6,962 bases of DNA, taken from contig JAJZFE010000498.1 of NCBI GenBank assembly GCA_021798655.1, positions 1-6,962 on the forward strand. The letters run 5' to 3'. The notes below the pieces were generated by a model that saw nothing but the letters and a program-made list of their open reading frames with translations, did no database searches and had not been told where the DNA came from. The DNA is from Acidobacteriota bacterium. Its GTDB lineage: Bacteria; Acidobacteriota; Terriglobia; Terriglobales; Acidobacteriaceae. The number at the start of each line of letters is the position of its first letter. Positions within the stretch are counted from its first letter, which is position 1. This document shows, piece after piece, positions 1 through 5,624 of this stretch. Made by a program: the position numbers and the translations under genes.

Positions 1-160
1 CGAGATTCGCAGCCGCCTGCCCCACTGCAAGATTCTGCTCTTCTCCGGCCAGGCCGCCACCGCCGACCTGCTGGAGCGCGCCCGCAGCCAGGGCCACGAG
101 TTCGAGATTCTCGCCAAGCCCGTACACCCCACCGACCTGCTCGCCAAACTGCGCGGCTGA
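1..160 (+). CDS. Response regulator receiver domain, C-terminal end (partial)
   Basis: The 5' end lies outside the window; the frame runs from base 2 to the TGA at 158-160, giving 52 visible residues. The fragment matches the last third of a CheY-like receiver fold. A hydrophobic strand ending in FSG (residues 12-16) carries the serine that usually sits at the conserved Ser/Thr switch position. A helix follows, then a strand ending in the conserved Lys-Pro pair (residues 39-40, LAKPV), then a short final helix (PTDLLAKL). In this family the lysine contacts the phosphoryl group on an aspartate that here would lie upstream and is not visible. The protein stops right after the receiver fold, so no output domain follows it; it is either a stand-alone receiver or a protein with the receiver at its C-terminus. 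The partner kinase and target cannot be told from this window. Confidence 0.8.
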   Translation, partial: EIRSRLPHCKILLFSGQAATADLLERARSQGHEFEILAKPVHPTDLLAKLRG

Positions 161-173
161 ACGCTTGTTTATT

Positions 174-245
174 GCTCTTTGTTATTCGGTGTCGCTCTTT
201 TGGTCGTGCGTTAGGGCTCTGTTTGTCATTCGGGATCGCTCTGTT
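174..245 (+). repeat. Imperfect tandem copies of a GCTCT/TTTGTCATTCGG intergenic unit
   Basis: Copy 1 spans about 174-201 and copy 2 about 216-245. Both read GCTCT, a T-rich run, TTATTCGG or TCATTCGG, then TCGCTCT, with small indels. A partial related block follows (TTATTTCGG near 243-251), and another TTTGTCATTTC lies at 394-404. The copies are too diverged for a recent duplication. They look like remnants of a dispersed intergenic repeat family, which would need a genome-wide search to confirm. Confidence 0.4.
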
Positions 246-291
246 ATTTCGGCCGTAGCGGAGAGCGGGGTCCCCGGCAAGTGCTCTTTGC

Positions 292-316
292 TCAGAGGGG
301 TGCAGTAACCCTCTGA
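292..316. terminator. Hairpin between convergent genes, possible bidirectional terminator
   Basis: A perfect 8-bp inverted repeat, TCAGAGGG at 292-299 and CCCTCTGA at 309-316, encloses a 9-base loop. It lies between the ends of two convergent genes, where a shared terminator is expected. The T-tract is weak: only TTTC follows on the plus strand, and the minus strand shows no T-run. A factor-independent terminator is therefore plausible but not proven. Confidence 0.4.
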
Positions 317-461
317 TTTCGGATAGTTAGATACGTCTACACCCTCACACAAACTGCCTCAAACCTGCTCTCGTTTGGCTGTATACCCTGTGGTTTGTCA
401 TTTCCGCAGGACACCTGCGTTTTGCCGACTGCGGCACGGCTACATCTGAAAGCAACGTGCG

Positions 462-1109
462 TCAGCCGCGTTCGTAGTGGAAGAGCAGCTCCTGCTCACT
501 CGGCACAGGTTTGCCGTTGCGCGTCGCCGGTTGGAACGTCCACTGCTGAATCGTCGCCAGCACGGTCGCGTCCACGCCGTCGCCCAGCCCGCGCGTCAGC
601 GTGGACTTCGCGATATGCCCTTGCGCGTCGATCACCACATCCACCACCACATCGCCGCGCGTTCCCGGCATCAGGTGGCTCAGGTCCGGCTTCGGGTACG
701 GATGCTGCACCTCCAGCGCGAGCGTGATCTCTCCCTCGCCCAGCGCATCGTCGCCACTGCTGTTGCCGTTGCCGGCATCTGTCGAAGGCGTTGACGGCGT
801 TGGCGCCGCCTTCTCCGGAGCGGCGATCGTCGGCAGCGGAGTCGGCTTCTGCGGAGGCTGCTCCTTCGCCTGCAGCGTCGCCGCCGGAGCACTGCTTCCC
901 GGCGTAAACGTCAGCAGCACGTTGTGCCCGCTCGCATCGCCCGGCCGCTCCACGCGCATCAGCTTCGGCGCGCGCTGGAACAGTATCGCTCCCAGCACCG
1001 CCACGTGCAGCGCCACGGAGGCCGCAGCCCAGCGGTTCACCCCGCCGCGTTGCTCCACGGCGGTCGCGCTCTGCAGCAGCACACGTGTCTCGCGTTCGTC
1101 AGCGTTCAT
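462..1109 (-). CDS. TonB-family energy transducer-like protein (TonB C-terminal domain)
   Basis: The 215-residue protein has the classic TonB layout: a short cytoplasmic N-terminus, one membrane segment (about residues 26-44, WAAASVALHVAVLGAILF), a Pro/Ala/Thr-rich periplasmic linker (about 80-112), and a C-terminal TonB-type domain (about 145-213). The C-terminal domain shows GDVVVDVVIDAQGHI, then the QQWTFQPATRNGKPV region typical of the family. Such proteins couple the proton-motive force, through ExbB/ExbD, to TonB-dependent outer-membrane receptors; neither partner lies in this window. I chose the ATG at 1109, which has a GAGGG element a few bases upstream. A GTG at 1157 would add 16 residues but has no visible ribosome-binding site. 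The gene lies 68 bases downstream of the peptidase gene on the same strand and may be cotranscribed with it. Many acidobacteria have several TonB-like paralogues, so the cognate receptor cannot be inferred. Confidence 0.85.
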   Translation of the reverse strand: MNADERETRVLLQSATAVEQRGGVNRWAAASVALHVAVLGAILFQRAPKLMRVERPGDASGHNVLLTFTPGSSAPAATLQAKEQPPQKPTPLPTIAAPEKAAPTPSTPSTDAGNGNSSGDDALGEGEITLALEVQHPYPKPDLSHLMPGTRGDVVVDVVIDAQGHIAKSTLTRGLGDGVDATVLATIQQWTFQPATRNGKPVPSEQELLFHYERG

Positions 1110-1177
1110 ACGCCCTCGCAGAGCCTGTGCAGGCCCTCTTGCATAGGACTCTAGCACAGAGCGCGCGTTAGCCTGGA

Positions 1178-3310
1178 CTACTTCGACGCACTCTCCAGCA
1201 CCGCTGCGGCTGCGTTGAGCTGCTTTGCCAGCACGGCCAGCTGCGCTTCGGCACGCGCGTTGTCTCCGGCGTCGATCGCCTCATTCACGCCCGGGATCAC
1301 CACCGCGGCATAGCCCGTAAACTCGCCCGGATCGTAGATCGTGTGCTTGTACCACGGCCGATGCGGCAGGCCCTCCGGGGTCAGCAGCGCGGTCTCCGCA
1401 TCGCGCAGCGCCGCATTCAACGCCACCAGCTTTGCGCGATCCGGCGTCGCCGTCTGCACCTGGTACACCGCTTCGCCGGCACTCGCAAAGCGTTCTGCTG
1501 CAGCCTCTGCTGCGCTGAAGCTGGCAGGCATCTTCGCCTTGTCCGCACGCGCCTTCGCAGCGCTCACGTAGCTCTTCACCTCGCGGCCGTACAGCCTGTA
1601 GTCGTACGGCAGCACGTCGGCGTCGGCCATGTGCAGCACCTCCAGGCCGAAGACGCGCGCCATCTGCTGCTCATACACAAACGTCGGATCGGCGTTGCGG
1701 ATGAACCAGTTGTAGGTGTCGAACACCGAGTGATACACGCCATACGGTCCGTCGGAACCCACATCCGTCGAAGGCACGCCGACGTGCTGGAAGAACGGCG
1801 TAAAGTCCGAGCCCGAGCCCAGCGTGCCCACGCGCACCTCGTCGGGTGCGGCGTCCATCGTGCGTCGTCGCGGGTTGTCCTGCTGGTCCTTGCGCCACTG
1901 CTCGTACACGGTGCCGCCCTTCGGGCTGGGCACCTGCCGCGTCACCTCGCGCACAAACTGCTGCAGCGAAGGCACCGCCGCCGCGCTGAACTCCGGCCCG
2001 GCCACACCGACATCGGTGTTGAAGTACGCAACCGCGTGGCTCAGCTGCGCCATGTGGCTCTCCACCCACTCGGTCGAGCCCATCAGGCCCTCTTCCTCCG
2101 CGTCCCAGCTCGCCACCACGATCGTTCGCTTCGGCTTCCAACCCTGCTTCAACAGCGCGCCCAGACCATGCACGGTCTCCAGCATCGCGGCCGTACCACT
2201 GTTCGGATCGACCGCACCATACACCCAGGCATCGCGATGGTTGCCCGCGACGACCCAGTGCTCGGTGTCGTCGCCCGGTATCGTGCCAATCACGTCCCAG
2301 ATCGTGCGCAGCTTGTACTCCTGCTCCAGGTGCATGTGCACCTTCACCGCACCGGTCCCGCCCAGGTGATAGGCAAACGGCAGGCCACCCTGCCACTCGT
2401 GCGGCGTCGCTGCGCCGTCGAGCGCCTCCAGGATCGGAGCTGCATCCTGGTAGCTCAACGGGTTCGCCGGGATCGACGGCTGGTTCATCTTCGTCGCGTC
2501 CATCATCCGCTCGGAGTCCTTCAGCTCCACCGTCGCGCCCACACCCGGCGACGAAGGATCGCCCGCATAGATCGGCAGAAACTGCACGCTGCCCCGCTGC
2601 ACGCCGCTGTCCGGCCGCATCGGCCCGCGCGGATACTTATCGCCGCGCGCATAGCCATCGTCCGCCGGGTCGGAGTAGATCAGCACGCCCGCCGCACCAT
2701 ACTGCTGCGCGATGTACACCTTCACGCCGCGGAAGTTCGCACCATACCGCACCAGCACGATCTTGCCCTTCACGTCCACGCCCAGATCCTTCAGCTTCTT
2801 GAAGTCCTCCAGCGTGCCGTAGTTCGCGTACACCACATCCGCCGTCACATCGCCCGAAGGCGACGAGCCGTTGAACGCCGGCAGAATCCGCGGATCATCC
2901 TGAAACGGATCGCCGCCATACGCCTTCGCGTCCACATGCTCCGGCGTTGGCCCGGCCATCAACGGCTTGCCGTTCGCGTCCACTGCGGTGATCTCGATCT
3001 TCACCGGCTTGTTCAGCCACACGCGGTATGGAACGATCTCCGTCTTCAGCCCCGCAGCCTTGAACTTGTCCGCGACATACAGCGCGGTCTTGTAGTCCTC
3101 AGGCGAGCTCGCCCAGTGCGGCTCGGCGGTCAGCGTCTTCAGGTGCTCACCGGCCAGCTTCGCGTCGGGCACAGCCATAAACGCCGCGTCCCACTTCGCC
3201 TGCTGCGCGAAGTCCGTATAGCCGAACACCGTCGGCGTCTGAGCGGCCGCATGGGACAACGCCGCAAATCCGGTGAGAAACAGAACAGCCCGCGCGCTGG
3301 ATCGAATCAT
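1178..3310 (-). CDS. Exported M28-family zinc metallopeptidase, glutamate carboxypeptidase II-like
   Basis: The 710-residue protein begins with a signal peptide (Arg at 3 and 7, hydrophobic core 8-18, likely cleavage after AAA at 23), so it should act outside the cytoplasm. The layout follows the GCPII/transferrin-receptor family: a split peptidase domain, a PA insert (about 150-265), the M28 catalytic core (about 335-560) and a helical C-terminal dimerisation domain (about 590-705). All zinc and catalytic residues known from human GCPII have counterparts: His358 (GNHRD), bridging Asp368 (VDPNSG), catalytic Glu405 and Glu406 (WDAEEEG), Asp433 (NTDVG) and His527 (YHSVFDTY). It is therefore probably an active di-zinc exopeptidase. 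Several glutamate-pocket residues are not kept, so a glutamate-specific role is doubtful; a general peptide-scavenging carboxypeptidase or aminopeptidase is more likely. I chose the ATG at 3310 because GGAG lies 8 bases upstream and the signal peptide starts there. An upstream in-frame start at 3442 would overlap mscL and put an Arg-rich stretch before the signal peptide. Confidence 0.92.
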   Translation of the reverse strand: MIRSSARAVLFLTGFAALSHAAAQTPTVFGYTDFAQQAKWDAAFMAVPDAKLAGEHLKTLTAEPHWASSPEDYKTALYVADKFKAAGLKTEIVPYRVWLNKPVKIEITAVDANGKPLMAGPTPEHVDAKAYGGDPFQDDPRILPAFNGSSPSGDVTADVVYANYGTLEDFKKLKDLGVDVKGKIVLVRYGANFRGVKVYIAQQYGAAGVLIYSDPADDGYARGDKYPRGPMRPDSGVQRGSVQFLPIYAGDPSSPGVGATVELKDSERMMDATKMNQPSIPANPLSYQDAAPILEALDGAATPHEWQGGLPFAYHLGGTGAVKVHMHLEQEYKLRTIWDVIGTIPGDDTEHWVVAGNHRDAWVYGAVDPNSGTAAMLETVHGLGALLKQGWKPKRTIVVASWDAEEEGLMGSTEWVESHMAQLSHAVAYFNTDVGVAGPEFSAAAVPSLQQFVREVTRQVPSPKGGTVYEQWRKDQQDNPRRRTMDAAPDEVRVGTLGSGSDFTPFFQHVGVPSTDVGSDGPYGVYHSVFDTYNWFIRNADPTFVYEQQMARVFGLEVLHMADADVLPYDYRLYGREVKSYVSAAKARADKAKMPASFSAAEAAAERFASAGEAVYQVQTATPDRAKLVALNAALRDAETALLTPEGLPHRPWYKHTIYDPGEFTGYAAVVIPGVNEAIDAGDNARAEAQLAVLAKQLNAAAAVLESASK

Positions 3311-3312
3311 CA

Positions 3313-3346
3313 GTACACTCCGTGGCAATGGTTTCTTGGAGTGTAC
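3313..3346 (-). promoter_or_regulatory. Hairpin enclosing the ribosome-binding site of the peptidase gene
   Basis: On the minus strand GTACACTCC (3346-3338) and GGAGTGTAC (3321-3313) form a perfect 9-bp stem with a 16-base loop, ending 2 bases before the ATG at 3310. The GGAG Shine-Dalgarno element is in the 3' arm, so folding of the mRNA would hide it. The same dyad could instead be an operator for a dimeric repressor. The structure is seen directly; its function is inferred. Confidence 0.5.
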
Positions 3347-3392
3347 GCGATGGCTCAACCCGGCGCACGGGCTGTGTAGGGGCAAGAGGGTG

Positions 3393-3791
3393 TTACACCG
3401 GCTGCGTGCAGAACTTGCAGCGCGTCGCCGCCAGCGGCACATCCGAAAGGCACTGCGAGCAGGCCTTGGTGGTCACCTCCACGGGCTTGGGCGGGTTTAG
3501 CCGAGCCATCAGCTTCTGGATCGGCAACACCACAAAGAAGTACACCGCACTGGCCTGCAGCACAAAGTTGATGCACGCATTCAGGAAGTTGCCATAGGTA
3601 ATCTTGCCCGACCCCACCGTCAGCACCAGTGCGGAAAAGTCCGGCTTGCCCACAATGGCCGCGATAAACGGCGTGATGATGTCCTTCACCAGCGACGTGG
3701 TAATGGCGCCAAACGCTGCACCGATGATGACCGCGACGGCAAGGTCAACCACGTTGCCGCGCATCAGAAAGTCGCGAAATCCTTTGAACAT
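3393..3791 (-). CDS. mscL: Large-conductance mechanosensitive channel MscL with a four-cysteine C-terminal tail
   Basis: This 132-residue protein opens a large inner-membrane pore when membrane tension rises, releasing solutes on hypo-osmotic shock. The N-terminus has the family hallmark FRDFLMRGNVVDLAVAVIIG (residues 5-24), with amphipathic helix S1 followed by pore-lining TM1 (about 14-40). A periplasmic loop (about 45-66) and TM2 (about 68-92) follow, then the conserved LNPPKP hinge (98-103). After the hinge, in place of the coiled bundle of the E. coli protein, comes CSQC (111-114) and CKFC (125-128), a pattern that fits a small zinc ribbon. I chose the ATG at 3791 because a strong GGAGG lies 5 bases upstream and it gives the canonical MscL N-terminus. 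The peptidase gene begins 82 bases downstream and could be read from the same transcript. Confidence 0.95.
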   Translation of the reverse strand: MFKGFRDFLMRGNVVDLAVAVIIGAAFGAITTSLVKDIITPFIAAIVGKPDFSALVLTVGSGKITYGNFLNACINFVLQASAVYFFVVLPIQKLMARLNPPKPVEVTTKACSQCLSDVPLAATRCKFCTQPV

Positions 3792-3827
3792 AAGTGCCTC
3801 CGAACAGGTTTGTTGAAGCTGAAGATT

Positions 3828-3839
3828 TGCGGGCCCGCA
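3828..3839. promoter_or_regulatory. 12-bp perfect palindrome in the mscL leader, candidate operator
   Basis: TGCGGGCCCGCA is a perfect palindrome located between the proposed mscL promoter and the mscL ATG, within the divergent mscL/moaDE intergenic region. A binding site for a dimeric regulator is possible. In a GC-rich genome a short GC palindrome can also occur by chance. Confidence 0.25.
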
Positions 3840-3849
3840 TTTCCCGGCG

Positions 3850-3878
3850 AGTATACACGCGCGCTCACGTATTCTTGA
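3850..3878 (-). promoter_or_regulatory. Candidate promoter for mscL
   Basis: On the minus strand TATACT (3855-3850) matches five of six bases of the -10 consensus. It is preceded by TG immediately upstream and, after a 17-base spacer, by a poor -35 (TCAAGA, 3878-3873). Transcription would begin near 3843, giving a leader of about 50 bases before the mscL ATG at 3791. Confidence 0.4.
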
Positions 3879-3896
3879 CACGTGGCTTCTACTTCC

Positions 3897-4613
3897 ATGC
3901 GCGTACACCTGCTCACCTTCGGTCCGTTGCGGTCTGCCCTGCCTGAAGGCGGCTGCTGGCGCGATCTCCCCGCCGGCTCAACCGTCGCTGGCCTCCTGAC
4001 CGAACTGCGCCAGGACGGACTCTTCACCGATGTCGCGCTGCAATCGGCCGCCATTGCCGTCAATCAGGAGTATGCCCACCGCGCGGCGGCCTTGCAGGAC
4101 GGAGACGAGGTCGCCATTCTGCCGCCGGTCAGCGGAGGCAGCGCAGCCCCCGAAGCCTTTGACGCTTCGCCTCTCGTCGACATCGTCCGCGAGCCGATTG
4201 ACAGCGCCGCGATCCTCGCCGCCGTCAAGGCCGGACCCGACGGCGCTGTCGTCGTCTTCGACGGCATCGTCCGCGACAATACGCGCGGACGCAAAACCCT
4301 GCATCTCGACTACGAGGCGTACGAAGAGATGGCCCTGCGCCAGATGCACCTGCTGCGTGCCGAAGCTCTGGAGCACAAAGGCGTGCGCGAGGTCGCCATC
4401 GTGCACCGGCTTGGCCGCCTCTACGTCGGCGAGACCAGCGTGCTCATCGCCGTCGCCTCTGACCACCGCGGCGTAGCCTTCGACGCCTGCCGCTGGGTAA
4501 TCGATACGCTCAAGAAGACCGTCCCAATCTGGAAGAAGGAACAGTTCGCCGACGGTGCCGTCTGGGCCGATGGCGAGCCATTCCCGATAGACACGATTGG
4601 GACAAACGCATGA
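3897..4613 (+). CDS. Fused molybdopterin synthase, small and large subunits (MoaD-MoaE)
   Basis: The 238-residue protein joins MoaD (1-81) to MoaE (about 92-238). Molybdopterin synthase adds two sulfurs to cyclic pyranopterin monophosphate to make molybdopterin, using a thiocarboxylate on the MoaD C-terminal glycine. The ubiquitin-like MoaD half ends in the expected PPVSGG (Gly80-Gly81), but Ser82 and a roughly 10-residue linker follow directly. The MoaE half keeps all residues known to matter in E. coli MoaE at the same spacing: Arg126 (GIVRDN), His190-Arg191 (SDHRG), Lys206 and Lys213 (LKKTVPIWKKE). It resembles mycobacterial MoaX, which is cleaved after the Gly-Gly pair to become active; the same is likely here. 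No other molybdenum-cofactor genes are in the window. The ATG at 3897 gives a normal MoaD N-terminus; an in-frame GTG at 3882 adds five residues. Neither has a clear ribosome-binding site. The stop overlaps the next start by 4 bases. Confidence 0.92.
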   Translation: MRVHLLTFGPLRSALPEGGCWRDLPAGSTVAGLLTELRQDGLFTDVALQSAAIAVNQEYAHRAAALQDGDEVAILPPVSGGSAAPEAFDASPLVDIVREPIDSAAILAAVKAGPDGAVVVFDGIVRDNTRGRKTLHLDYEAYEEMALRQMHLLRAEALEHKGVREVAIVHRLGRLYVGETSVLIAVASDHRGVAFDACRWVIDTLKKTVPIWKKEQFADGAVWADGEPFPIDTIGTNA

Positions 4614-5563
4614 AGCTCGTCGCAACGGCTCTGCTTCTATCCATCGCGGTTGCAGCAGCCGTCGCGCAACAGCCCACCGCCCCGGCAGAACGCCAGCTGC
4701 CGCAGGTGCCGACACTCCACATCGAGAGCCGTCTCGTCCCCGTTGCCGTCAACGTCGTGGATGAACACGGTGCACCGGTGCCCGGACTCACCCAGGACGA
4801 CTTCGAGATCTTCGAAGACGAACGTCCTGAGACGATTGCCGTCTTCGACCGCGAGGCCGCCACGCCGCTGCAGATTGTGCTTGCCCTCGATGCCAGCGAG
4901 AGCGTCTTTATCGACGATCATCTGGAGCACGAGGCAGCGAGGTCCTTCGTCAAGACGCTGCTCCGTCCGCAGGATCGCATCGATGTCATGGCCTTTGCAG
5001 ACCGCGTCGATGAAGTCGTAGCCTTCACCAACGATCTGCATCGCATCGAGAGCGGCATCAACGGCATTCAACACGGCGACGCCACCGCGCTCTACGACGC
5101 CATCTACCTCGCCAGCCAGCGCATGGAGCAGACCCGTCTCGACGGCGCACGCCGCGTCGTCGTGCTCATCACCGATGGCGAAAACACCACCCGCCACGGC
5201 AGCTACGACGCCGCGCTGGAGCAGGCCGAACGCGCCGGAGCGATGGTCTACTCGCTCATCATCGTGCCCATCCAGGCCGACGCTGGACGCAACACCGGCG
5301 GTGAACACGCACTCATCCAGATGTCTCGCGACACCGGCGGAAAGTTCTACTATGTCTCCGAGAAACACGATCTCGCACCTGCATTTCAGCACGTCTCCGA
5401 CGACTTGCGCACGCAGTATACGGTTGGCTACTACGCTCCACGCCACAGCGCTGATTTCTCCGGCCTGCGGCACATCCGCATCCAGCTGAAGGATCCGGCC
5501 CTGCGCGGCAGGTACACACTCCGCTACCGCACCGCTTACTACGCGACGCAGATCGACGAATGA
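4610..5563 (+). CDS. Exported VWA-domain protein, acidobacterial VWFA-related family
   Basis: The 317-residue protein starts with a signal peptide (hydrophobic core about 3-16, likely cleavage AVA|Q at 19-20), so it is expected to be exported. A short beta-rich segment (about 36-80, with VPVAVNVVDEHGAPVPGLTQ followed by DDFEIFED) precedes a von Willebrand factor A domain (about 87-275). This order is the signature of the family annotated as 'VWFA-related acidobacterial domain', abundant as paralogues in Acidobacteria. The metal-ion-dependent adhesion site is complete: Asp94-x-Ser96-x-Ser98, Thr159 and Asp189 (ITDGEN). Metal-dependent ligand binding is therefore likely, but the ligand is unknown. 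The C-terminal segment (about 285-310, RHIRIQLKDPALRGRYTLRYRTAYY) is the usual beta ending of the family. The ATG overlaps the stop of moaDE (ATGA), implying translational coupling, and there is no strong ribosome-binding site of its own. No function in molybdenum metabolism is evident. Confidence 0.88.
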   Translation: MKLVATALLLSIAVAAAVAQQPTAPAERQLPQVPTLHIESRLVPVAVNVVDEHGAPVPGLTQDDFEIFEDERPETIAVFDREAATPLQIVLALDASESVFIDDHLEHEAARSFVKTLLRPQDRIDVMAFADRVDEVVAFTNDLHRIESGINGIQHGDATALYDAIYLASQRMEQTRLDGARRVVVLITDGENTTRHGSYDAALEQAERAGAMVYSLIIVPIQADAGRNTGGEHALIQMSRDTGGKFYYVSEKHDLAPAFQHVSDDLRTQYTVGYYAPRHSADFSGLRHIRIQLKDPALRGRYTLRYRTAYYATQIDE

Positions 5564-5595
5564 GGCATCGCAGCGCGCTTCTGCGCCGTCTAACT

Positions 5596-5601
5596 TACAA
5601 T
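5596..5601 (+). promoter_or_regulatory. Candidate -10 element before the Hfq-like gene
   Basis: TACAAT matches five of six consensus -10 bases and lies in the 61-base gap between the VWA gene and the Hfq-like gene, so transcription would start near 5608, just upstream of the AGAGAG ribosome-binding region. I see no good -35 at the right distance, so readthrough from upstream remains possible. Confidence 0.35.
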
Positions 5602-5624
5602 CAACGCAGGTAGAGAGAAGACAC

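Larger units (their letters stand above)
161..461. other. Non-coding spacer between convergent genes, with degenerate repeats and a hairpin
   Basis: About 300 bases separate the stop of the receiver-domain gene (+) from the stop of the TonB-like gene (-), and I see no convincing coding frame in them. The base composition is visibly more T-rich than the surrounding genes. The stretch holds several imperfect copies of a GCTCT-TTTGTCATTCGG-type unit, a GGGGTCCCC palindrome (near 267-275) and one good hairpin (292-316). An open frame starting at 395 runs into the antisense of the TonB-like gene and has a low-complexity Arg/Pro/Ala-rich translation, so I do not call it. Confidence 0.6.

Noticed and set aside
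1122..1133. GCCTG-TG-CAGGC inverted repeat between the peptidase and TonB-like genes
   Set aside because: The two-base loop is too tight for the full stem and no T-run follows, so neither a terminator nor an operator can be supported.
601..1146. A 181-codon plus-strand frame opposite the TonB-like gene
   Set aside because: The translation is low-complexity Ser/Ala/Pro and the opposite strand encodes a clear TonB layout.
1110..1157. GTG start at 1157 for the TonB-like gene
   Set aside because: There is no visible Shine-Dalgarno, while the ATG at 1109 has GAGGG just upstream; it remains a possible alternative.
1343..3379. A 678-codon open frame on the plus strand, opposite the peptidase gene
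   Set aside because: It is antisense to a protein with a full set of M28 catalytic motifs, and its translation is rich in Arg, His, Leu and Val with no domain I recognise. Long antisense frames are common in GC-rich genes.
3311..3442. Upstream start at 3442 for the peptidase
   Set aside because: It would overlap mscL, lacks a ribosome-binding site and would place 44 Arg-rich residues before an otherwise normal signal peptide.
3875..3880. Perfect TTGACA -35 hexamer on the plus strand
   Set aside because: A -10 at the right spacing would fall inside the moaDE coding region, where the sequence is TGCGCG; no promoter can be built from it.
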